A DNA stretch of 16,330 bases from Rickettsiales bacterium (lineage in GTDB: Bacteria > Pseudomonadota > Alphaproteobacteria > Rickettsiales > UBA1997), in the NCBI GenBank assembly GCA_031289855.1, contig JAITOR010000030.1:1-16330 (forward strand), written 5' to 3'. Positions 1 to 5,519 of the stretch are shown in pieces. Made by a program: the position numbers and the translations under genes. The notes beneath the pieces are model-generated. The model saw only the letters and a program-made list of their open reading frames with translations, made no database searches and was not told the origin of the DNA. Numbering within the stretch: the stretch's first letter is position 1; each line of letters opens with the position of its first letter.

Positions 1-1
1 G

Positions 2-181
2 ATGACACAGAAAGAAAAAGCAAAAAAAATTTTTGAAAACATCACTGGAGCATATCGAAAGGTAATTGCAAGTGAAGAAGGTAAATGTTTTTTTCTTAAA
101 AGGAATCAAGCGTTCGATATGAGATTGACGCAGACCTGTGATATTGGAAATGCAAAAAGAGGGGGTTTATTCAGGTCATAA
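2..181 (+). CDS. 3' end of an unrecognised CDS (partial, enters from the left edge)
   Basis: An open frame runs from the left edge to a TAA at 179-181. It gives 59 residues starting at an ATG at position 2 and ending in the basic tail NAKRGGLFRS. The ATG could be the true start of a small protein, but the frame is open at the edge, so a longer protein cut by the window is more likely. The segment is charged, begins with MTQKEKAKK, and has no membrane stretch. I do not recognise the family. A 14-bp tandem repeat and a terminator-like hairpin follow within 75-110 bp, consistent with the end of a transcription unit. The 729-aa protein at the other end of the window also has a basic C-terminal region, a TQT tripeptide and a similar repeat/hairpin beyond it. 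That is suggestive of a related arrangement but is not evidence of homology. Confidence 0.5.
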   Translation: MTQKEKAKKIFENITGAYRKVIASEEGKCFFLKRNQAFDMRLTQTCDIGNAKRGGLFRS

Positions 182-203
182 TATTATGTTTTTAATTTTT
201 ATT

Positions 204-252
204 GTGATTATAATATTGTGATTATAATAATGTGATTATAGTAATGTGATTA
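204..252. repeat. 14-bp tandem repeat, four copies
   Basis: The unit GTGATTATAATAAT, with small variations, begins at 204, 218, 232 and 246. It runs directly into the hairpin at 253-291. Two copies of the same unit (16271 and 16285) precede the matching hairpin at the right end of the window, so 14-mer array and hairpin form one repeated element with variable copy number. Confidence 0.85.
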
Positions 253-291
253 AAACAAAGCCTTGTATTATAGTAATACAGGGTTTTGTTT
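253..291 (+). terminator. Probable intrinsic terminator (copy A)
   Basis: Arms at 253-270 and 274-291 can form an 18-bp stem with two G-U wobbles and a very small loop. The 3' arm is T-rich (GGGTTTTGTTT). It lies downstream of the partial CDS ending at 181. The GC content of the stem is low, as expected in this AT-rich genome, so stability is moderate. A near copy is at 16294-16330. Confidence 0.6.
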
Positions 292-379
292 ATTAAATAA
301 ATTTTGTTTTTATTGGAGTAATAGATTTTGTTTTTAATTTTTGTTTACTTAATAAAATAAAAAATAATTTTCATCTTTA

Positions 380-410
380 TACTTCCCCAATTATTTATTT
401 GTGGTATAAT
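380..410 (+). promoter_or_regulatory. Promoter of the TACTTCC-N18-TATAAT class (copy A, upstream of grpE)
   Basis: TACTTCC at 380-386 is followed by 18 bp and TATAAT at 405-410, preceded by TG to give an extended -10. Start of transcription should be near 417, leaving a leader of about 197 nt before grpE. The same module is found at 13277, at 16046 and, on the minus strand, at 4533. The -10 is convincing. Whether TACTTCC is a -35 variant or an activator site is unknown. Confidence 0.6.
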
Positions 411-441
411 TAATTTATACACATAACAAAAAGGAGGGAAA

Positions 442-450
442 ATGACTTAA
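442..450 (+). other. Two-codon minigene ATG ACT TAA with strong Shine-Dalgarno
   Basis: AAGGAGGG (431-438) lies 3-4 nt before ATG ACT TAA. It is among the best Shine-Dalgarno sequences in the window, yet it drives only Met-Thr. The arrangement is preserved in copy B (ATG at 16108). Known dipeptide minigenes, such as the lambda bar minigenes, act by trapping peptidyl-tRNA. That this one does so, or is translated at all, is inference. Confidence 0.35.
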
Positions 451-475
451 TTATTTATTGACAATATTAAAATAG

Positions 476-613
476 CGGAATAAAAGTATTTTTATCGTGG
501 TAATCTATTGATTTTTTTCAAAAAATCGTAAGAATTAGTTTTATTGTTATCAATTTTATTGATTTTATAAAATATAGAACTATATTTGTTATTAGTAATA
601 AATTATTATTAAT
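476..613 (+). other. AT-rich leader region of grpE
   Basis: No gene is visible. A TTGACA at 458-463 followed 17 bp later by TAAAAG (481-486) could be a second, weaker promoter for grpE. A perfect short palindrome (GATTTTTT and AAAAAATC around TC, 510-527) is present but its loop is too small for a good hairpin. I see no clear Shine-Dalgarno sequence before grpE. Confidence 0.35.
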
Positions 614-1117
614 ATGACAGATGTAACAGAAGAAGTTCTTGAAAAACAAGAGGAAAAGGTAGAGGTTGAAAATACATTAGAAAGTGAAAATAAAAAGTTA
701 AAAGAAACTTTAATGCGAACATTGGCTGAATTGGACAATACAAGGAAAAGAGCGGAAAAAGAAAAGCAGGATATATCACAATTTGCCATCAGTAAATTTG
801 CCGAAAGTTTAATAAATGTAATGGAAAATTTTAATTTAGCCTTTGTAAATGTGAAGGAAAAGGATGTGAAGGATAAAAGTTTTTTCGAGGGTATTAAACT
901 TACTCACAATGAACTTAAAAAAGTTTTTGAAAAAAGTGGATTAGTTAGAGTAAGTCCATTGAACGAAGATTTTAATCCAGAATTTCACAATGCAATTGCG
1001 GAAATAGAAAGTAAAGAAGTAGAAAAAGGAAAGGTTGCACAAGTTATGCAGGCTGGATATACGATAAATGGAAGAATTTTAAGACCTGCATTGGTGGCAG
1101 TATCAAAAGGAAAATAA
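614..1117 (+). CDS. grpE: GrpE, nucleotide exchange factor of DnaK (Hsp70)
   Basis: GrpE is the cytoplasmic dimeric cofactor that releases ADP from DnaK, driving the refolding cycle. The 167 residues fit the family: an acidic, coiled-coil N-terminal half (about 1-60, with the LxxLKETLMRTLAELDNTRKR pattern), then the beta domain, with FNPEFHNAI (about 119-127) and the hallmark C-terminus GYTINGRILRPALVAVSKGK (148-167). It is slightly shorter than the usual 180-200 residues, mainly at the N-terminus. The start at 614 gives a plausible N-terminus but has no Shine-Dalgarno sequence. dnaK and dnaJ are not in the window. The gene follows the 113-bp promoter repeat and ends 3 bp from the stop of the convergent MerR gene, leaving no room for a private terminator. 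Confidence 0.96.
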   Translation: MTDVTEEVLEKQEEKVEVENTLESENKKLKETLMRTLAELDNTRKRAEKEKQDISQFAISKFAESLINVMENFNLAFVNVKEKDVKDKSFFEGIKLTHNELKKVFEKSGLVRVSPLNEDFNPEFHNAIAEIESKEVEKGKVAQVMQAGYTINGRILRPALVAVSKGK

Positions 1118-1120
1118 CAA

Positions 1121-1498
1121 TCACAATTCTATCAAATCACTTAATTTTAATTTAAAATTTTCAAGTTCTTTAATAAAATTTTCATCCAAAATATTTTTAT
1201 TTGTGTTTTCATTATTTATTTTTGTTAAATTTTTAATTTCTTCTAAACTTTTTTTGAAAATACCTTTATTTTCTGCTAAAAATGTTTTTAATGCTTCGAT
1301 TTTATAGCCTTTCTCATGCAAAAAATATTTAATTTTTAACACATTTTCAATATCTTTGTCATAATAACTTCTACGACCATTTTTTCCTATTGCACTTGGC
1401 CTAATTTGTGGAAATTCTTTTTCCCAAAATCGTAAAACAAATTCTTTTAACCCAATCTCTTGAGCCGCCAAACCAATATTTCTTGCTTTATCTATCAT
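1121..1498 (-). CDS. MerR-family transcriptional regulator
   Basis: A small DNA-binding protein of 125 residues. The N-terminal winged helix-turn-helix is clear: IGLAAQEIGLKEFVLRFWEKEFPQIRP (about 8-34), then the wing with GRRSYYDKDIENVLKIKYFLHEKGYKIEALKTFL (about 41-74). This is the alphaproteobacterial type that keeps the RFWE.KFPQ motif. The C-terminal part (about 75-125) is lysine- and asparagine-rich, with no cysteine cluster for metal sensing, so no effector can be assigned. It is the last gene of a minus-strand operon, 6 bp after the AI-2E permease, and has only a weak ribosome binding site. It converges on grpE with 3 bp between stops. In related genomes such a MerR gene often sits near ihfA; here it does not. 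Confidence 0.9.
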   Translation of the reverse strand: MIDKARNIGLAAQEIGLKEFVLRFWEKEFPQIRPSAIGKNGRRSYYDKDIENVLKIKYFLHEKGYKIEALKTFLAENKGIFKKSLEEIKNLTKINNENTNKNILDENFIKELENFKLKLSDLIEL

Positions 1499-1504
1499 TG
1501 TATC

Positions 1505-2539
1505 TTAAAAAATAAACCTCAATATCACACCTATAGCACCAGCAATTGGCAATGCAAATAGTAATCCATAAAATCCAAGTAATGCTCCACTTGCCACTAA
1601 TGCAAAAATTACCCATAAAGGATGTAAATTGATTTTTTTCCCCACTATATTTGGTAACAATAAATTCATTTCCAATAGTAATCCGGACATAAAAATTGAA
1701 GTTGTGATTATTAAATGTATAGCATCGCCACCGAATTGATAGAGTGTTACAATGAGGCTAATTATAAGGCCAAAAATTATACCCACATAAGGAATAAATG
1801 TTGCAAATCCACTCAATAGGCCTATAATAAATCCGTATTGCAAACCACTCAACACCAATAAAATAGCATAAAACATTCCAAGCAAAAAACACACATAGAA
1901 TTGTTCTTTTATACAGGCACTCAATACAATATCTATGTTTTTAAAAAATATTAAAGATTTTTTATTCGCTATAATTGGAAAGAATTTTTTTAAAAACATT
2001 ATTATATTTTCCCAATCATTCAAAAAATAATACATGGTGATTGGGGTCATAATAAATACATAAAGTGCATTTATAATGGCCACTGATGTAGAAAAAACAT
2101 TGGTTAAAATGTTTAACAAATAGGCATCAAAATCTTTAAAGTAAGAGTTTAAATAATCTTTAAAATTAATTTCAACATTAAAATATGATGTAATTTTGTT
2201 TATTTCAAAATTTATAGTATCGGTATTATTGTTTAAAAAAATCATGAGATCTTTGCTAAGCCCTATGCTTTGATGCACAAGAAATGGGATTAAATAAAAA
2301 AAGGAAATCGTAATTATAGACCAAAATATAAGTACTATAAAAATAGTTGCAAACGAACGATTTTTAAATTTTTGTTCTAATTTATTGACCGTATTTTTGA
2401 AAGCATAACTAAAAATAACGCCCAATGTAAATGGCAACAGAACTTCTCTAATTTTATACAAAGTCAATATAGATAACAACAAAAGTCCATATTTTAGAAT
2501 ATTTTGTTTATTGTTTTTGATTTTATCGTAAATAAGCAT
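1505..2539 (-). CDS. AI-2E family transporter (PerM/TqsA-like inner-membrane permease)
   Basis: A polytopic inner-membrane protein of 344 residues, the usual length. Hydrophobic segments lie near 15-50, 60-85 and 145-170, then a cluster after about 215 ending in the family signature region LLLPNIVGKKINLHPLWVIFALVASGALLG followed by a final GLLFALPIAGAIGVIL segment. Some relatives export autoinducer-2 or act as Na+/H+ antiporters. The substrate here is unknown. The start overlaps the 3' end of the DUF2066 gene by 17 bp and has a strong Shine-Dalgarno sequence (GGAGGG about 6 nt upstream) inside that gene, so the two are translationally linked. In many alphaproteobacteria this pair is followed by hdaA; here a MerR gene follows. 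Confidence 0.93.
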   Translation of the reverse strand: MLIYDKIKNNKQNILKYGLLLLSILTLYKIREVLLPFTLGVIFSYAFKNTVNKLEQKFKNRSFATIFIVLIFWSIITISFFYLIPFLVHQSIGLSKDLMIFLNNNTDTINFEINKITSYFNVEINFKDYLNSYFKDFDAYLLNILTNVFSTSVAIINALYVFIMTPITMYYFLNDWENIIMFLKKFFPIIANKKSLIFFKNIDIVLSACIKEQFYVCFLLGMFYAILLVLSGLQYGFIIGLLSGFATFIPYVGIIFGLIISLIVTLYQFGGDAIHLIITTSIFMSGLLLEMNLLLPNIVGKKINLHPLWVIFALVASGALLGFYGLLFALPIAGAIGVILRFIF

Positions 2540-3581
2540 AAACTCCCTCCGATTTTTCTGTTACAGAAAAGCCAGTTTCCTCTAATGATTCAATAAATTT
2601 TTGTATGTCGTTTTTTGCAACTTTAACATGAAAAATCATTTCCTTTTTATTCAACATTTTTAAATGTTTTACAATTATATTTTTGTTATATCCAAGTACT
2701 TTTTCCACATCAATGGAATCTTTTAAATTTGAAATTTCGACCACAAGCTTAAAAAAATCTTCCTCTAAAATCAAATCAGTATTTTCTGCCAAAAAGTCAT
2801 TTTGATCAGATCTTTCTTCCTCATCCAAACTATTCAAATACATAATCAAATCAATAATGGCTTCATTATAATCGGTACCATTAAAAGCTAATTCAATATC
2901 TTTTTTTTCTTTTTCATTTAAGATGTAAATTTTATGTTTAATATTGCCATCCTTATCCAGTGTTCCAAATATGAAAACTATATTGTTTGTGTAATAATAA
3001 TCGTTAAAACCTTTGTATTGTTCATGGGTCAAAGAACTCTTGCTATTCACATTCTTCAAATTCATTTTACTATAAAAATTCTCCTGCACTACTTTTATAT
3101 TTCTTATGTTTTTTGTGGATTTTGTGTAATTATCCAAAATAGTATTATTTTTTTCGAATAAATAAGTTTTACCATCTTTAATGAGAAAAGGAATTATCAG
3201 GTATGTATTGTAGGTTCTGGAATATTCTGTAACTTTGTATTTGTTAAGCACAAAATTAACATAATCACTATTAAATTCAATATTTAGTGTTGCGGAATAC
3301 GAATTTTTACTATTCTTTTCGTTAAAAATTTGCATAGATTTTATTGATTTTTTCAACTCGGAATCAGTAAAAAAAGAAGCATTCGAAACATTAACATTAA
3401 TATTTTGCAACACTTTTTTAAGTGCCATTTTTTCAGCATAATTTATGGCAACTTTTCTTGCTGCTGTAACATCTTTTTCGGTGAAATTTACATTAAAATT
3501 TTTAATAAGATATAAATTTAAATTATCCGCCGCAAAAACAAAATTACAAAATAAAAATAAAAATAAAAAAATCTTTTTCAT
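2523..3581 (-). CDS. DUF2066 domain-containing exported protein
   Basis: 352 residues with a Sec signal peptide (MKKIFLFLFLFCNFVFA, cleavage likely after residue 17), so periplasmic or envelope-bound. The mature N-terminus carries the DUF2066 pattern: a short strand, then a helix with ARKVAINYAEKMALKKVLQ (about 41-59). The function of the family is not known. The assignment rests on that motif, overall length, and the conserved alphaproteobacterial neighbourhood with an AI-2E permease immediately downstream, overlapping by 17 bp. It is first gene of the operon DUF2066 > permease > MerR. The predicted transcription start is almost at the ATG, so the mRNA may be leaderless. Confidence 0.8.
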   Translation of the reverse strand: MKKIFLFLFLFCNFVFAADNLNLYLIKNFNVNFTEKDVTAARKVAINYAEKMALKKVLQNINVNVSNASFFTDSELKKSIKSMQIFNEKNSKNSYSATLNIEFNSDYVNFVLNKYKVTEYSRTYNTYLIIPFLIKDGKTYLFEKNNTILDNYTKSTKNIRNIKVVQENFYSKMNLKNVNSKSSLTHEQYKGFNDYYYTNNIVFIFGTLDKDGNIKHKIYILNEKEKKDIELAFNGTDYNEAIIDLIMYLNSLDEEERSDQNDFLAENTDLILEEDFFKLVVEISNLKDSIDVEKVLGYNKNIIVKHLKMLNKKEMIFHVKVAKNDIQKFIESLEETGFSVTEKSEGVYAYLR

Positions 3582-3588
3582 AATGGTT

Positions 3589-3616
3589 ATAATATTATGT
3601 AAAATAAAAAAATCAA
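3589..3616 (-). promoter_or_regulatory. Promoter for the DUF2066 operon
   Basis: On the minus strand, TTGATT (3616-3611), 16 bp, then TATTAT (3594-3589). The expected transcription start is about 3582-3583, one or two bases from the ATG at 3581. The -35 is the left arm of a 9-bp inverted repeat (3608-3616 and 3628-3636) shared with the divergent promoter. Confidence 0.5.
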
Positions 3617-3627
3617 ATTTAATAAGC

Positions 3628-3655
3628 TTGATTTTTAAATATATTGTTATATACT
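3628..3655 (+). promoter_or_regulatory. Promoter for the 114-aa orphan gene
   Basis: TTGATT (3628-3633), 16 bp, TATACT (3650-3655). The expected start near 3662 gives a leader of about 20 nt. The -35 lies in the right arm of the inverted repeat AAAAATCAA / TTGATTTTT (11-nt spacer). The two divergent promoters therefore have mirror-image -35 regions about 17 bp apart, and RNA polymerase would be expected to bind them competitively. Confidence 0.5.
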
Positions 3656-3682
3656 AATAATTAGTAATTATGTGGTGCATTT

Positions 3683-4027
3683 ATGGGTGATACGATTAGT
3701 GGCGGAGTAACAAAAAATACACAAGATACGATAAATTCTGCAATTGGTGGGGGTAAAAACAGCATTTTAACCCAGTCGGTAAATGGTGGAAATGCCATGG
3801 AGGCCGTTAATGGATTATTCGGTAAAATGAATGCAATGAGTGCAAAACTTGACGATGTGGTGGGGCAAGTGGTGCAACAAAAATTCTTTTTTGAAATGCC
3901 AGAAGGTTTAAAGGGGCTTGCGGAGATGAAAACAGAATATGCTGCTGGTTTTCATGAGGCAAAACCTATGACACAAATACAGGTGGCATTGAGTAGTGGT
4001 TTAACTGCAACCATGAGGTCAAAATAG
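3683..4027 (+). CDS. Small conserved-looking hypothetical protein, glycine-rich N-terminus
   Basis: 114 residues that I do not recognise. The first third is Gly/Asn/Ser/Thr-rich (MGDTISGGVTKNTQDTINSA, later GGGKNS and NGGNAMEAVNG). The middle (about 40-75) is a likely amphipathic helix (MEAVNGLFGKMNAMSAKLDDVVGQVV). The end is neutral to basic. There is no signal peptide, no transmembrane segment and no cysteine. Base composition is richer in GC than the flanking DNA, which supports real coding sequence, as does a good promoter upstream. There is no obvious Shine-Dalgarno sequence. It is divergent from the DUF2066 operon and ends 4 bp from the stop of the convergent HIT gene. A secreted or structural small protein is possible, but nothing in the sequence decides it. 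Confidence 0.75.
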   Translation: MGDTISGGVTKNTQDTINSAIGGGKNSILTQSVNGGNAMEAVNGLFGKMNAMSAKLDDVVGQVVQQKFFFEMPEGLKGLAEMKTEYAAGFHEAKPMTQIQVALSSGLTATMRSK

Positions 4028-4031
4028 TTTT

Positions 4032-4478
4032 TCAATGGTGAATATCGTCTGTTCCAATGGTATGTTCAATTATTGCGTTCCTTATTTTTATAATCGTATC
4101 ATGCTTTTCATGTGTTTCATATGGTATTTTTGCATTATTCCATACGGTATTAGGCCAATCAGGATCTTCCTTTTTCCTGCATATAATATGCACATGTAGT
4201 TGTGGAGTCATATTTCCAATCATTGCAACATTTATTTGGTCGTTTGGAAACAACGAATTCATAACATTTTCACAAATAGCGATTTCTTTCATAAGTTGCA
4301 TTCTTTCGTCCATAGTTAAATTAAGCATATTTTTAACATCTGGCTTTCTTGGAACAAGAAAAATCCACGGATAATACTTGTTATCTTCAAACAACACACT
4401 TGACAATTTTAGATCAATTATGTGAGATTTTGCCTCCAAGTTTGGCACTAATTTAAATTTTTCAATTTTTTCTATCAT
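4032..4478 (-). CDS. HIT-domain protein (nucleotide hydrolase/transferase superfamily)
   Basis: 148 residues with the histidine-triad fold: a strand with YYPWIFLVPRKPDVKNMLNLTMDER (about 35-59), and the active-site segment NMTPQLHVHIICRKKEDPDWPNTVW (89-113). The canonical triad is H-x-H-x-H. Here the first His is Gln93, followed by His95 (nucleophile position) and His97. The QLHVH form and the DPxWP.xVW tail are, as I recall, typical of an alphaproteobacterial HIT subgroup, so this is probably normal rather than decay. Members act on nucleotide phosphoramidates or dinucleotides; the substrate is unknown. It has its own promoter of the TACTTCC class (4533-4502) and no Shine-Dalgarno sequence. 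Confidence 0.92.
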   Translation of the reverse strand: MIEKIEKFKLVPNLEAKSHIIDLKLSSVLFEDNKYYPWIFLVPRKPDVKNMLNLTMDERMQLMKEIAICENVMNSLFPNDQINVAMIGNMTPQLHVHIICRKKEDPDWPNTVWNNAKIPYETHEKHDTIIKIRNAIIEHTIGTDDIHH

Positions 4479-4501
4479 ATATAAATTTTTATTATATTAT
4501 T

Positions 4502-4533
4502 ATTATAAATCAAATTTGTTAAGAATGGAAGTA
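4502..4533 (-). promoter_or_regulatory. Promoter of the TACTTCC-N19-TATAAT class (copy D, HIT gene)
   Basis: On the minus strand, TTTGTACTTCC (4537-4527) is followed by 19 bp and a perfect TATAAT (4507-4502). The expected start is near 4495, giving a leader of about 17 nt. The box and spacing match copy C at 13277-13308, although the spacer sequence is unrelated, so this is not a simple duplication. Confidence 0.6.
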
Positions 4534-4542
4534 CAAAAAAAA

Positions 4543-4935
4543 TTATTTTAAACAATCCAAAAGTTTTATGTCATACATTGGATGTTCAAATTTTGATAAA
4601 CTTGAACTGGAAGAAAATAGCCATCCATAGTAAAATTGTTTATCTTCCCCGTTTAAATCTTTTCCTTCAACCATAATTAATGCTTTATTTTCCGTAAATT
4701 CTTCTGGTGATGATTTCCAGCAAAATAATGGAGTTATTTTTATTCTTTCAAATTGCATGCCTTCATTGATTTTTATTTCATACTTGTAATTTCTTGAAGT
4801 TATCTTATCTAATGCTAAAATTTTTACAATACTTGCCTTATTTTCTTCTTTTACATTCTTTATTTTAAGCGGCATGTTATCTGCAAAAGATACATTTAAA
4901 ACAAACAAAAATATTAAAAAACTATTTTTTTTCAT
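4543..4935 (-). CDS. DUF2155 domain-containing exported protein
   Basis: 130 residues from the preferred start at 4935. A longer frame begins at 4959, but its extra eight residues precede a good Sec signal peptide (MKKNSFLIFLFVLNVSFA), so the internal Met is the better start. The mature part matches DUF2155: LDKITSRNYKYEIKIN (about 42-57), a Cys in FCWKSSPEE, then FYYGWLFSSSSSLSKFEHPMYDIKLLDC at the C-terminus. The family is alphaproteobacterial, periplasmic, and of unknown role. The two conserved cysteines could form a disulfide. It overlaps the mlaD stop by 14 bp and is almost certainly cotranscribed with it, suggesting a role in outer-membrane lipid upkeep by association only. Confidence 0.88.
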   Translation of the reverse strand: MKKNSFLIFLFVLNVSFADNMPLKIKNVKEENKASIVKILALDKITSRNYKYEIKINEGMQFERIKITPLFCWKSSPEEFTENKALIMVEGKDLNGEDKQFYYGWLFSSSSSLSKFEHPMYDIKLLDCLK

Positions 4936-5386
4936 TTTTGTTTCCGCTATTAAAAACAAATCTTGAAATTAAATCTTCTAAATCCATGGTAGATTCAGTA
5001 AAATCAACAATATCTTTATTTTCCAAATATTCATTCATTCCACCAATTTTGATATTTACAAATTTTCCGCCCATTAAACCACTGCTTGATACTTTAAAGA
5101 TGCTATCGGTTGGGATTTTTAAATCGTTTTCTATACCGAAAAAGACAATTGCCTTGTAATTGGTTTTATTTAAAGTTATGTCGGTAACGGTTCCAATTTT
5201 TACACCTGAAATTTTAACATCGCTGCCAATGGTTAATCCTTCAACATTATTGAATTCTCCACTAACAACATAGCCTTCATTAACCCTTGAAGTGTTTTTT
5301 GAAATATTCAAAATTACCATAAAAAACAACACGGCAATCAACAAAACTATCGCACCAATAATTGTCTCAAATTTGTTATTCTTCAT
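4922..5386 (-). CDS. mlaD: MlaD-like MCE-domain protein of phospholipid transport
   Basis: MlaD forms the periplasmic hexameric ring of the Mla ABC system that moves phospholipids between inner and outer membranes. The 154 residues show one N-terminal membrane anchor (about 9-29, IIGAIVLLIAVLFFMVIL) and one MCE domain (about 36-115) with VEGLTIGSDVKISGVKIGTVTDI and IFKVSSSGLMGGKFVNIKIGG. Length is typical. MlaE, MlaF, MlaB and MlaC are not in the window; in many alphaproteobacteria mlaD stands apart from them with DUF2155 next door, as here. The promoter places transcription start within 1-3 nt of the ATG, so the message may be leaderless. Confidence 0.93.
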   Translation of the reverse strand: MKNNKFETIIGAIVLLIAVLFFMVILNISKNTSRVNEGYVVSGEFNNVEGLTIGSDVKISGVKIGTVTDITLNKTNYKAIVFFGIENDLKIPTDSIFKVSSSGLMGGKFVNIKIGGMNEYLENKDIVDFTESTMDLEDLISRFVFNSGNKNEKK

Positions 5387-5394
5387 ATGTTTTT

Positions 5395-5423
5395 AGTGTA
5401 TTATATGTAATTAAAATTGTCAA
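5395..5423 (-). promoter_or_regulatory. Promoter for mlaD-DUF2155
   Basis: On the minus strand, consensus TTGACA (5423-5418), 17 bp, TACACT (5400-5395). Transcription would start at about 5388, essentially at the mlaD ATG (5386). A TATAAT also occurs 12 bp after the TTGACA, too close for normal spacing. Confidence 0.5.
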
Positions 5424-5465
5424 TATAAATTTTATTTATTTTTGTGAAAGCAATCATATAATAAT

Positions 5466-5494
5466 TTGAATTATTAAAATTAATGTATTATATT
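5466..5494 (+). promoter_or_regulatory. Promoter for dapF
   Basis: TTGAAT (5466-5471), 17 bp, TATATT (5489-5494). The expected start is near 5501, with a leader of about 19 nt that lacks a Shine-Dalgarno sequence. The surrounding DNA is nearly all A/T, so chance matches are common. Confidence 0.45.
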
Positions 5495-5519
5495 TTTTTT
5501 ATATAATTAAAATTGTTAT

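Larger units (their letters stand above)
363..475. repeat. 113-bp dispersed repeat, copy A (promoter/leader element)
   Basis: Positions 363-475 match 16029-16141 at 111 of 113 bases, with mismatches at 372 and 432. Identity ends sharply on both sides. The element contains a TACTTCC box, an extended -10 (TGGTATAAT), a strong Shine-Dalgarno sequence (AAGGAGGG) and the two-codon frame ATG ACT TAA at 442-450. Such identity in non-coding AT-rich DNA implies recent duplication, gene conversion or selection on an RNA or promoter. Here it sits upstream of grpE. Confidence 0.9.

Noticed and set aside
204..252. Possible iteron origin of replication
   Set aside because: The 14-mer array is always followed by a hairpin and lacks any initiator gene or DnaA-box cluster nearby; a terminator-linked repeat fits better.
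510..527. Hairpin or RNA thermometer in the grpE leader
   Set aside because: The palindrome has a two-base loop and only A-T-rich pairs, and it does not cover the grpE start codon.
4190..4206. HIT protein as an inactive pseudo-enzyme because the first triad His is Gln
   Set aside because: The nucleophile-position and third His are kept, and the QLHVH form belongs, to my knowledge, to a normal alphaproteobacterial subgroup.
4936..4959. Longer start for the DUF2155 protein
   Set aside because: The eight extra residues (MFLIAETK) would precede a complete Sec signal peptide that begins at the internal Met encoded at 4935.
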